Below are positions 19,557 to 28,017 of a stretch of 64,000 nucleotides of DNA, in pieces. How positions within the stretch are numbered: position 1 is the stretch's first letter; every line of letters starts with the position of its first letter. The stretch lies in NCBI RefSeq assembly GCF_001423945.1, contig NZ_LMPU01000009.1, positions 496,416 to 560,415 of the forward strand. Direction: 5' to 3'. The stretch is from Pedobacter sp. Leaf194. Lineage in GTDB: Bacteria; Bacteroidota; Bacteroidia; Sphingobacteriales; Sphingobacteriaceae. A program made the translations under genes and the position numbers. The notes beneath the pieces were generated by a model. The model was not told the DNA's origin and did not search any database. It saw nothing but the letters and a program-made list of their open reading frames with translations.

Positions 19557-19808
19557 ATGGAAAATAACAATTTAATGCCAGACAATACATCAACAGAGGA
19601 AGAAATCCCAAATGTTGAGCAATTTCAAGTGGAGCGTTCAGGCCCGCAGGATAACTTTCAACCAGAATCAGAAGGTATTAATCCCGATCCTGATGATGAA
19701 GATGAAGTGACAGAGGACGCCGAGTATTCGGAAGACGAGGTTGAATATGCTGACGGAGAAGGAACGTTGTTAAATGAGGAATTTAGCGACGACGAAGATG
19801 ATCAGTAA
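19557..19808 (+). CDS. small acidic hypothetical protein
   Basis: 83 residues, extremely acidic (DPDDEDEVTEDAEYSEDEVE) with no hydrophobic or cysteine-containing part, probably disordered. It follows the TonB receptor by 62 bp and ends before a clear terminator. It faces a similar acidic gene on the opposite strand across the terminator. The function is unknown. Confidence 0.5.
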   Translation: MENNNLMPDNTSTEEEIPNVEQFQVERSGPQDNFQPESEGINPDPDDEDEVTEDAEYSEDEVEYADGEGTLLNEEFSDDEDDQ

Positions 19809-19843
19809 CCATCAGTCGGCATTTTAAGGCACAGATTCTAAAC

Positions 19844-19877
19844 AAAAAAAAAGGTAGCAATTGGCTACCTTTTTTTG
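19844..19877. terminator. intrinsic terminator
   Basis: GGTAGC (19853-19858) pairs with GCTACC (19864-19869), extended by A-run and T-run arms. It ends the acidic-protein transcript and could also stop transcription from the opposite strand. Confidence 0.8.
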
Positions 19878-19933
19878 TTTCCTGCATTTTAATTTCTGAA
19901 GCAGGCTGATGGGAAAAGACGACCAAATGGCCA

Positions 19934-20113
19934 TTATGTATTACCACTAGCATTTCCTGCTAGGTCCCCGCCTACGTTCTCTTCATCATCAATTTCGCCA
20001 GTCAATCCGCGTTGCACTTCGTTGTCATCAACATTTTTTTGCTCATTCGGACTTTCGGTAGCCTGACCTTTATTATCTTCTCGTTCCTGCTCGTTTTTTG
20101 GATCTGTATTCAT
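19934..20113 (-). CDS. small acidic hypothetical protein
   Basis: ATG at 20113 (complement) to TAA at 19934 gives 59 hydrophilic residues starting MNTDPKNEQEREDNKG and ending in a Gly/Asn-rich tail (GGDLAGNASGNT). It resembles the acidic proteins at 6189 and 19557 in composition. It has no signal peptide. It lies between two terminators as its own unit. Composition and position support it, but no family was recognised. Confidence 0.45.
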   Translation of the reverse strand: MNTDPKNEQEREDNKGQATESPNEQKNVDDNEVQRGLTGEIDDEENVGGDLAGNASGNT

Positions 20114-20228
20114 AATTACAAGTTTTTATTAATACAACATAAAGATGTGATTGAAGGTTTTTGTTTTTTCACCCATTGAGTGGCAGCTATCTGTTTTCCT
20201 TGCAACGCACAGCTTAAGTCAGCGCATT

Positions 20229-20264
20229 AAAAAAAAATCCCGCTCATTTGCGGGATTTTTTTTT
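20229..20264. terminator. terminator downstream of glgB
   Basis: ATCCCGC (20237-20243) pairs with GCGGGAT (20250-20256), flanked by A and T runs. It lies 13 bp from the glgB stop on the minus strand. Confidence 0.8.
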
Positions 20265-20276
20265 GAAAAACATTAT

Positions 20277-22259
20277 TTACTTGCTTTTAAAAATAACAAC
20301 TGCCAGTGGCGGTAAAGTTATGGTGATGGAATATTTCTGATTGTTATACGGCTCCAAACCTGGAATTATTTCGCCCCGGTTATTAATTCCGCTTCCATAA
20401 TAAACAATATCATCTGAGTTAAAAAGCTCTTTCCATTTAGTTTTGAACGGAACACCTATTTTGTAACTCTCCCTAACAACCGGCGTAAAATTCAGGGCTA
20501 TAATTAATGTGTCTTTCGGCTTTGGGCCTTTACGCATATACACAAACACTGATTCATCACTATTATCGGCATCAATCCATTCAAAACCTTCATAGCTAAA
20601 ATTGAAATGATAGAGAGCAGGTTCCTTCTTATATAAAAAGTTTAATGCCTTAACGGTTTCCTGCATGCCCTTATGGGGAGGATATTGAAGTAAATGCCAA
20701 TCCAGTGACTGCGTAAAATTCCACTCATTTGTATCCCCAAATTCGTTACCCATAAACAACAATTTTGCGCCCGGGTGCGTATACATATAGCCGTAGAGCG
20801 CCCGCAGGTTTGCAAATTTCTGCCATTCATCGCCGGGCATTTTATACAACATCGGCGATTTCCCATGCACCACCTCATCATGCGAAAAAGGCAGCATGAA
20901 GTTTTCGGTAAAGGCATAGGTCATGCTAAAACTGAGTTGATTTTGATAGTGCTTTCTGCCCAATGGGTCTACCTTAAAATATTTGAGGGTGTCGTTCATC
21001 CAACCCATCATCCATTTCATACCGAAACCTAAACCCCCGGTATGAACCGGATGGGTAACGCCCGGATAGGTGCTGCTTTCTTCTGCAATGGTGTGTACAC
21101 CATCGAAATTACCATAAACAGCAACGTTTAAATCCTGCAGAAACTGGATGGCGCCTAAATTCTCACTACCACCGTGCTCGTTGGTTGCGGCATCGCCATC
21201 TTCCCGCGAGAAATTAAAATAAAGCATTGAAGCCACCGCATCAACCCTTAGGCCATCGGCATGATATTTATCCAGCCAGAAAAGTGCGTTACTAATCAAA
21301 AATGAACGCACTTCATTCCGGTCATAGTTAAAAATATAAGATTTCCAATCGGGATGAAAACCCTTGCGCATATCGGCGTGTTCGTACAAATGCGTGCCAT
21401 CAAATTCATATAAACCATGCCTGTCGCCCGGAAAATGTGATGGAACCCAATCCAGAATGACTGCAATTTTGGCTTTGTGGAGTTCATCGATAAGGTACAT
21501 CAAGTCCTGAGGACTGCCATATCTTGAACTCGCTCCAAAATAACCTGTAATCTGATAACCCCAACTCGGGAAAAAAGGAAACTCCATCACCGGCATCAGT
21601 TCTATGTGTGTAAAACCCATTTCGACAACATAAGGCACTAATGCATTTGCCACTTCCCTGCAATTCAAGACCCGTTCGGGGTTGCCCGGGTCGCGTTGCC
21701 ACGAACCTAAATGTAACTCGTAAACAGAAATTGGCTGATCCAGGGCATTGATTTTTGGCCGTTTGGATAACCAACCCTTATCTTTCCAGCTGTAGTCAGT
21801 ATCCCAAACAATACTTGCAGTTTGAGGCGGATGTTCCCACCTAACTGCGTAAGGGTCTCCCTTTAAGTGTTCAGATTTATCAAAGCCTTTTACAACGTAC
21901 TTGTAAACATCACCTTTCTGTAAGCCAGGAATAAATCCTTCCCAGATACCAGATTTATCCCATCTTTTATTCAAAGGATGATGGTTTCGATTCCAATCGT
22001 TAAAATCGCCAACTACACCAACACTGGTTGCATTTGGCGCCCAAACAGAGAAATATACGCCCGGGGTTTGCTCGAGTGTGATAAGGTGAGCGCCCATTTT
22101 CTCGTATAAACGAAAATGTTTGCCCACAAGAAATAAATCGATATCATAATCGGTGTACAAACTATGCGGCCATACCGCCAAAGTCTTATCGATTATTACT
22201 GCTGCTTGCACCGGTTTTTTCGCCGGAGATTTTGCAGGTACTTTTTTTACTGCTGACAT
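20277..22259 (-). CDS. glgB: 1,4-alpha-glucan branching enzyme (GH13)
   Basis: Cuts an alpha-1,4-glucan chain and rejoins it as an alpha-1,6 branch during glycogen synthesis. The 660-residue protein has an Ala/Lys/Pro-rich N-terminal tail (KKVPAKSPAKKP), then a CBM48-type domain (about 60-150, VYFSVWAPNATSVGVVGDF) and a GH13 barrel with GLRVDAVASML (nucleophile Asp), AEESS (acid/base Glu) and PFSHDEVVHG (third Asp), then a C-terminal beta domain. It is downstream of the GH31 gene but separated from it by a terminator. No other glg genes are in view. Confidence 0.93.
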   Translation of the reverse strand: MSAVKKVPAKSPAKKPVQAAVIIDKTLAVWPHSLYTDYDIDLFLVGKHFRLYEKMGAHLITLEQTPGVYFSVWAPNATSVGVVGDFNDWNRNHHPLNKRWDKSGIWEGFIPGLQKGDVYKYVVKGFDKSEHLKGDPYAVRWEHPPQTASIVWDTDYSWKDKGWLSKRPKINALDQPISVYELHLGSWQRDPGNPERVLNCREVANALVPYVVEMGFTHIELMPVMEFPFFPSWGYQITGYFGASSRYGSPQDLMYLIDELHKAKIAVILDWVPSHFPGDRHGLYEFDGTHLYEHADMRKGFHPDWKSYIFNYDRNEVRSFLISNALFWLDKYHADGLRVDAVASMLYFNFSREDGDAATNEHGGSENLGAIQFLQDLNVAVYGNFDGVHTIAEESSTYPGVTHPVHTGGLGFGMKWMMGWMNDTLKYFKVDPLGRKHYQNQLSFSMTYAFTENFMLPFSHDEVVHGKSPMLYKMPGDEWQKFANLRALYGYMYTHPGAKLLFMGNEFGDTNEWNFTQSLDWHLLQYPPHKGMQETVKALNFLYKKEPALYHFNFSYEGFEWIDADNSDESVFVYMRKGPKPKDTLIIALNFTPVVRESYKIGVPFKTKWKELFNSDDIVYYGSGINNRGEIIPGLEPYNNQKYSITITLPPLAVVIFKSK

Positions 22260-22282
22260 CGTAAATTTCAGTTAGATGTTTG

Positions 22283-22318
22283 AAAACCCCGAAAACAGTT
22301 TGAAAGTTTTCGGGGTTA
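22283..22318. terminator. terminator between GH31 and glgB
   Basis: Perfect 12-bp stem AACCCCGAAAAC (22285-22296) / GTTTTCGGGGTT (22306-22317), followed by T on the minus strand. It should end the GH31 transcript and limit read-through into glgB. Confidence 0.8.
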
Positions 22319-22323
22319 AAGTA

Positions 22324-24786
22324 TTACAGACTAAGAATCTGTATATCAGAAAAATTCTTATTGCATTTAAAATGTGGCGAACCTTTTTCATCGGTATAAA
22401 ACTCGGAAACTTCCCTGCCATCAACCACAATCTTTTTAACCTGAAAATTAACGCCGAAAATGTTGCAAGCGTAAAATTCGTAGTTTGGCGTATAAAGGCC
22501 TTCCGTTACCTGACCGATTTTCAACGTCGAGGCGTCACCTTTCACGGTAAATTTTTTCTCCAGGTAAATGTCTTGCTCGTAAGCGAATGTATCGCCATGG
22601 TCTTCGTACATGAACGAGTTAACTTCGTAATCGCTGTAATAAATGTTCAGCATTACCTCTGTTATCGCCTTTTCATCTACATACTGCATAACCGGATACT
22701 CCGGAATTACCGACCCTGCTCTCACAAACATTGGCATGCTATCGATTTTAGCTTCTATGAGATGTTCGCTCTCACCAGATAAAACTTCGTTTGTCCAGAA
22801 ATTATACCAGGTTCCTTTTGGGAGATAGACTTTCCTCGAAACTGCTCCCTGTTCTAAAACCGGGCAGATTAGTAATTTATCGCCATAGCAAAATTCATCT
22901 TGACGGAAACTGTTGCTGATTTTTTCCTGCTCGAGCATAACCAATGGCCGCAAAATTGGAAAACCGTAACGGTGATGTTCCCAAAAAACAGAATATAAAT
23001 AAGGCATCAGGCGGTACCTTAACTCGATAAATTTACGGTTAATATTCTCAAAGAATTCGCCGAAACTCCATGGCTCCCGCTCTGCGGTATCTCCTGCTGA
23101 ATGCGCCCGCATAAATGGCGAAAAAGTACCCAACTGAATCCATCTGGTAAACAATTCGCCATCAGGTTCGCCACTAAAGCCTCCAATATCAGTGCCACAG
23201 AAAGGAACTCCGGAAACCGACAATCGCTGGCATTGGATGTTGCCCATTTTTAAATGTTCCCAACTTGCGAGGTTATCGCCTGTCCACACACTTGCGTAAC
23301 GTTGCATACCCGAATAACCGGCCCTGGTAATTGTAAACGGCCTTTTATTGCGCATCAGTTTCTTTAAGCCCTCGTAAGTAGAGCGCACCATTTGCATCCC
23401 ATAAACATTGTGTGCTTTGCGGTGCGAACCGCGGAAACCATCATAATTATGGCGTACATCGTTTGGAAATGTACCCGAACCAAAAACAGCCGGTTCGTTC
23501 ATATCATTCCAAAAGCCTGCAACGCCCATATCTACCAGTTCTTTGTATAAGTTGCCCCACCAGGTTCGAACTTTTGGGTTTGTAAAATCAGGAAACTGGC
23601 AACGTCCTGGCCACACATGCCCTTCCATATAATAGTCATCACTCCGGCGACAAAAAAACCGCTTCTCTTTACCTTCTTTGAAAACCCAATAATCGTCGTC
23701 AACCTTAATCCCCGGGTCAATCATCACCACGGTTTTAAAACCATCGTCAGAAAGCTCTTTTATCATCCTTCTCGGATCTGGAAAATACTTTTTATTCCAG
23801 GTAAAGCATCGGTAACCGTCCATGTAATCGATATCCAGGTAAATGGCATCGCATGGAATACTCCGCTCACGGAATTGTTTTGCTATTTCCTTAACTTTTG
23901 ATTCCGGATAATAACTCCAACGGCATTGCTGATAGCCCAAAGTCCATTTTGGTGGCATTGGGTGTGTGCCGGTTAAACTCGCATAACGTTTAACAACATC
24001 CATCATGTGCGGACCGTGGATGTAATAATATTGCAATTCGCCACCATCAGACCAGAAACTGGTTTTGCTTACATCTTCTGCACCAAAATCAAAATACGAT
24101 TTGAATGTGTTATCAAAGAAAATTCCATAGGCAGATTGGTTATGCAGGCCGATGTAAAATGGTATGGTTCGGTATAATGGGTCCTGGTTCCATCCAAAAG
24201 AGTAGGCATCGGTGTTCCAGTTTTGAAACCTGCGCCCGCGTAAGTTGAAGTTGCCCGACTTATCGCCAAGGCCAAAGAAATTTTCTTCGGGGTGGCATTT
24301 TTTTGTTGCGAAGATGTAATAGCCACCAAAATCGGTATTTTCTTCCCAGTGCATAGAATTTGCCTCATCAACCATTACCGTACCTGTAATGTTATCAGAA
24401 AAAGAAATATGGAAGTTCGATTTGTCGATTTTACAGGTTACTGCATGGGTAGAAACGGTGTAGCTATCTTCGTGTTCCTGCATTTTAAACACCGAAACCT
24501 TCTGATCAACCTCCGGTACTGCGTATGAAAAGTCATCAAGAAAAACACCGTGCGGCGCCAGGCGAACGCGAATAATATCATCGCTAACCACCCGAATCTC
24601 AACTCTTGCATCGCCATCTGAGAAGTAAAACCTGTTGCCTTCTTTTTTAACTTTTGTTACTGCACCAAGATATTGTTTAACAATTGGTTTAACAGATATA
24701 TCTACAGGATTATTTAAATGTTGTATCTCCTGCTCTTTCTCAATCAGCTCACTAGCCGGGCTCGGCTTATCGTTTTGCTCTTCCAT
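22324..24786 (-). CDS. glycoside hydrolase family 31 (alpha-glucosidase)
   Basis: 820 residues with the usual GH31 order: N-terminal galactose-mutarotase-like beta-sandwich (FGLGDKSGNFNLRGRR), then a barrel with nucleophile Asp in FWNDMNEPAVFG, acid/base Asp in WTGDNLASWEHL, and RAHSAGDTAEREPW, then a DUF5110-like C-terminal sandwich. No signal peptide is visible, so the enzyme is probably cytoplasmic and trims alpha-glucosides or glycogen/starch fragments. It lies between the TonB receptor and glgB, all leftward, suggesting alpha-glucan metabolism. Substrate specificity (alpha-1,4, 1,6 or alpha-xyloside) is not resolved. Confidence 0.9.
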   Translation of the reverse strand: MEEQNDKPSPASELIEKEQEIQHLNNPVDISVKPIVKQYLGAVTKVKKEGNRFYFSDGDARVEIRVVSDDIIRVRLAPHGVFLDDFSYAVPEVDQKVSVFKMQEHEDSYTVSTHAVTCKIDKSNFHISFSDNITGTVMVDEANSMHWEENTDFGGYYIFATKKCHPEENFFGLGDKSGNFNLRGRRFQNWNTDAYSFGWNQDPLYRTIPFYIGLHNQSAYGIFFDNTFKSYFDFGAEDVSKTSFWSDGGELQYYYIHGPHMMDVVKRYASLTGTHPMPPKWTLGYQQCRWSYYPESKVKEIAKQFRERSIPCDAIYLDIDYMDGYRCFTWNKKYFPDPRRMIKELSDDGFKTVVMIDPGIKVDDDYWVFKEGKEKRFFCRRSDDYYMEGHVWPGRCQFPDFTNPKVRTWWGNLYKELVDMGVAGFWNDMNEPAVFGSGTFPNDVRHNYDGFRGSHRKAHNVYGMQMVRSTYEGLKKLMRNKRPFTITRAGYSGMQRYASVWTGDNLASWEHLKMGNIQCQRLSVSGVPFCGTDIGGFSGEPDGELFTRWIQLGTFSPFMRAHSAGDTAEREPWSFGEFFENINRKFIELRYRLMPYLYSVFWEHHRYGFPILRPLVMLEQEKISNSFRQDEFCYGDKLLICPVLEQGAVSRKVYLPKGTWYNFWTNEVLSGESEHLIEAKIDSMPMFVRAGSVIPEYPVMQYVDEKAITEVMLNIYYSDYEVNSFMYEDHGDTFAYEQDIYLEKKFTVKGDASTLKIGQVTEGLYTPNYEFYACNIFGVNFQVKKIVVDGREVSEFYTDEKGSPHFKCNKNFSDIQILSL

Positions 24787-24883
24787 CCTAATAATTTCAA
24801 AATTTAGTTCGATTTTCTAAAACAAGCTCGTTAAGAAAGCACTATAATACAAATATTTTATAAAAGGAATGACACTATTTCAT

Positions 24884-24920
24884 AAAAAAGCCCCCATTAC
24901 TTTTCAACGTAATGAGGGCC
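24884..24920 (-). terminator. terminator of the TonB receptor gene
   Basis: GCCCCCATTAC (24890-24900) pairs with GTAATGAGGGC (24909-24919) with one mismatch, followed by six T on the minus strand. Confidence 0.65.
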
Positions 24921-24939
24921 TTATGTTAATTTTTTATCC

Positions 24940-27825
24940 TTATGGATTAAAAGTAAATCCTAAATAATAAATAGCACCAGCCTCTGGATTACCATATGAA
25001 GTGAAATAATATTTATTTAAAATGTTTGAACCTCCGAGCTTAATGGTAGATAGAACCGATGGAATTCTTAAACTAACCTGAGCATCGACTGTGCTGTAGG
25101 ATGGTACCTGGCCCGCAGCGAAAGTAGAATTCCAGTAAAATTCATCTTGCCAGCGGTAAGAAATATTGAAACCAAAGTTTTTAATCACCTCTTTATTTCC
25201 CAAACCAAGGTTGTACCTAACTTTCGGAGTATTAAAATCGTTAATGTAGTTAGCCGGCAAATCGCCAATCTGGTTGTATGAAACATTTCCGCTAAGGTTG
25301 TACTTGCCAATTAAATAATCTAAACCTAAAGCAGCGCCATAAGAACTTACCGTTCCTTCTGCATTTACAGGAACACCATATTTTACAAAACTTCCATTAA
25401 CATTTTGGTAAACATTAACTGCGGTTATAAAATCTTTGTATTGATTATAGTATCCATAAGCATCAACTAGCAACTTCGGACCAAGCAAACCTTTGTAACC
25501 AACTTCGTAAGATCTAACACTTTCCGGACGAACGCCGCGTGGATCAAAAGTATATTTTTGTAACAGTGCCGGGCTTGGTGTACCGCCAATTACGGAGCCC
25601 AGATAAGACCTGTAACTGCTTTCCGTATAACCTTTGGTAGCCTCAACGTTTAGTCCGTATTTAGTCAGGAACTCAGGTAAGCCGCCAATTAGACGCTGTA
25701 CCCCGCCGCCTACAGATAAATCTATATATTGATTTTGCGTGGTTGGGTTGCGGTAACCTGTTTGGAAGGAAAGACGGATGTTATTGTTTTTCGCAACAGT
25801 GAATACACCAGTAATCCTCGGTGTAAACCGCCCTTCGAAGTTGGTACTTTTATCGTACCGGCCGGCAACAGTTAACTTAAAAATCTCTCCAAATTTCTTA
25901 CCCGCCTGCGCAAAAGCGCCGTATTCATTAATGTCAATTTTTCTATTTAAATCATCAAAGATTGTTCCGCCAGATCTTAGCTGGTATTTTCTTGAAGAAG
26001 CACCAACCTGGAATTCAATCACATTATTGAATGCATTGGTAAAGTTATACATGCCTTCATAGTGATACAGGTTCGTTTTATCGTCGAATTTAGCGCCATA
26101 AACACCTTTGCTTGGGTCTGTAGCACTAATGGTTGTATTCATAATCTGGTCTTTTGCTACGGCAAAGGCAGACGAGCCCGGAAGCGCCCGGTTTGCATCA
26201 GCAGCGGACCTGGCGGCGGCTTGTGCCGCTACATCACTGGCGCCCTGTGCCCTCGCGGCCGAGTAAGCAATGGTATAGGTTGGGAACCATGCTGCAGCAG
26301 TCGGACTTGTTTTCTCATTTATATAACTACCTAAGATTGAAGAGATATAGGAATCACCTGAACGCTCCTGCGTAGTGTAAGCCCTTACAAAGAAATCCTG
26401 TCCTTTTAACTCAAGTTTAAATTGACCAATGCTAAAATTGCGGAGCGAATAACGATCAGAACCGGTATAAACCGATGTTCCCGTACCCCAGTTTGCCTGC
26501 GCAATGGCCTGGATTGTAGGCGTAAAATTATAATAAAGTGCACCTGAAGTTTTTAGCGACTTCGTGTCGTAATCTACTAAATCTGCTTCGTTATATCCTG
26601 TTCGGGACACCGTTTGGCTAGGCGTTGTGTTTTTATTCAAACTATACATTACCCCTAAAAATGGCAATGCAGGACGCAAAGCAGCGTAAGTTGCGTTTGT
26701 ACTAACCAGGTTAACAATTTGCGGATACGTTAATCCGGAACCAATAAAACTGTTAAAAGCACCAAATCCGGCAGGTGAAGAAGCCTGAAAAGCGGCTTGT
26801 ACAGACCTTGCTGCGCCCAGGAGATTGGAATTAACCTCATCGCCATAAACGTTTACGCCATCATAACCAGGATCTGAATTTCTATCGCCTGGCTTTACAC
26901 TATTTGCAACCCTGTCGAAGTTTGAATAGTTGTTGCCGAACCAGTCTTTAGCCTGTACGAATGAGAATGCCGCTTTAACGCCAAATTTATTATTCCATGA
27001 TTTTGCAACCCTAACATCTAACTGGTTAAAAGGCTGTACGCTACTGTTATTATCATTTACATGGTTAACCCCTGTTTTATATTGAAAACTTGCTCCTGGG
27101 TATTTGAAAGGGTCTTTTGATGTCATCAGGAGTGTACCGTTAATACCGCCTGCACCGTAGAGTGCAGAAGCTGCGCCGGGAAGTAATTCAACGTTGTCGA
27201 TATCCAGTTCGGTAATGCCAACGATATTGCCTACCGAAAAGTTTAAACCGGGCGCCTGGTTATCCATGCCATCAATAAACTGATTAAAACGTGTGTTCCC
27301 GTTTGAATTGAAACCCCTGGTATTTATAGATTTAAAAGTTAAACTCTGCATGCTCGTTTCAACACCTTTCATGTTGTTGAGCGCATCATAAAAAGAAGGT
27401 GCAGCTATTTCTTTAATGGATGCAGCACTCATCCGCTCGATGGAAACAGGCGATTCTAAAATCCGCTCAGGTGTTCTTGATGCGGAAACAACCACATCGC
27501 CACCAAGTAAGGCAGCGGCCTCCATTTCTACATTTATGCCTGTAGCTGAACCCGTTACTTGCTGTTCTACGGCCGAATAACCAACATAACTACTCATTAA
27601 TGTGAAGGGCAATTTTGCAGAGGTTGTAAAGCTGAATGCGCCGTTAGCATTTGTTGCCGTACCACCGGATTGACCTTTTACCGTAACAGTTACGCCAATT
27701 AATGGCTGCTTTGTTTGCTTATCTTTTACCGTACCACTCACGGTTATGTTCTGAGCCTGCACGGCAAAACAAGTTGCGCAAACAAGCATAAATACATAGA
27801 AGATCTGTGTAAAGATTTTGCTCAT
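24940..27825 (-). CDS. TonB-dependent receptor with carboxypeptidase-like N-domain
   Basis: 961 residues: signal peptide ending VQAQ, CarboxypepD_reg-like domain (about 27-110, ITVSGTVKDKQTKQPLIGVT), plug (about 115-230, with DNVELLPGAASALYGAGGIN) and a long barrel ending YYLGFTFNP, a C-terminal phenylalanine region typical of outer-membrane barrels. No SusD follows, so it is not a SusC/D pair. It lies upstream of GH31 on the same strand, with its own terminator between. The ligand is unknown; alpha-glucans are possible from context only. Confidence 0.87.
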   Translation of the reverse strand: MSKIFTQIFYVFMLVCATCFAVQAQNITVSGTVKDKQTKQPLIGVTVTVKGQSGGTATNANGAFSFTTSAKLPFTLMSSYVGYSAVEQQVTGSATGINVEMEAAALLGGDVVVSASRTPERILESPVSIERMSAASIKEIAAPSFYDALNNMKGVETSMQSLTFKSINTRGFNSNGNTRFNQFIDGMDNQAPGLNFSVGNIVGITELDIDNVELLPGAASALYGAGGINGTLLMTSKDPFKYPGASFQYKTGVNHVNDNNSSVQPFNQLDVRVAKSWNNKFGVKAAFSFVQAKDWFGNNYSNFDRVANSVKPGDRNSDPGYDGVNVYGDEVNSNLLGAARSVQAAFQASSPAGFGAFNSFIGSGLTYPQIVNLVSTNATYAALRPALPFLGVMYSLNKNTTPSQTVSRTGYNEADLVDYDTKSLKTSGALYYNFTPTIQAIAQANWGTGTSVYTGSDRYSLRNFSIGQFKLELKGQDFFVRAYTTQERSGDSYISSILGSYINEKTSPTAAAWFPTYTIAYSAARAQGASDVAAQAAARSAADANRALPGSSAFAVAKDQIMNTTISATDPSKGVYGAKFDDKTNLYHYEGMYNFTNAFNNVIEFQVGASSRKYQLRSGGTIFDDLNRKIDINEYGAFAQAGKKFGEIFKLTVAGRYDKSTNFEGRFTPRITGVFTVAKNNNIRLSFQTGYRNPTTQNQYIDLSVGGGVQRLIGGLPEFLTKYGLNVEATKGYTESSYRSYLGSVIGGTPSPALLQKYTFDPRGVRPESVRSYEVGYKGLLGPKLLVDAYGYYNQYKDFITAVNVYQNVNGSFVKYGVPVNAEGTVSSYGAALGLDYLIGKYNLSGNVSYNQIGDLPANYINDFNTPKVRYNLGLGNKEVIKNFGFNISYRWQDEFYWNSTFAAGQVPSYSTVDAQVSLRIPSVLSTIKLGGSNILNKYYFTSYGNPEAGAIYYLGFTFNP

Positions 27826-28017
27826 AAATAAGTAAATAAATTTGGTTAGTGTGTTTTTTAGTTAGTTAAACTTAAATGCTTTTTTTGAATTAAACAAATT
27901 ATGTTAGCATAATAATCCAAATCATTTAATAATTTTGATTGAGGTTTTTTTGTTGTAATTTGCATAACATCCTCCAAAAGTTAATATATGCAAGTTGTCT
28001 TTTTTAGCTAACCATCT

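Noticed and set aside
20642..20917. Open frames antisense to, or overlapping, glgB and other long genes
   Set aside because: They are shadows of strongly supported coding regions, with no domain, signal or promoter of their own.
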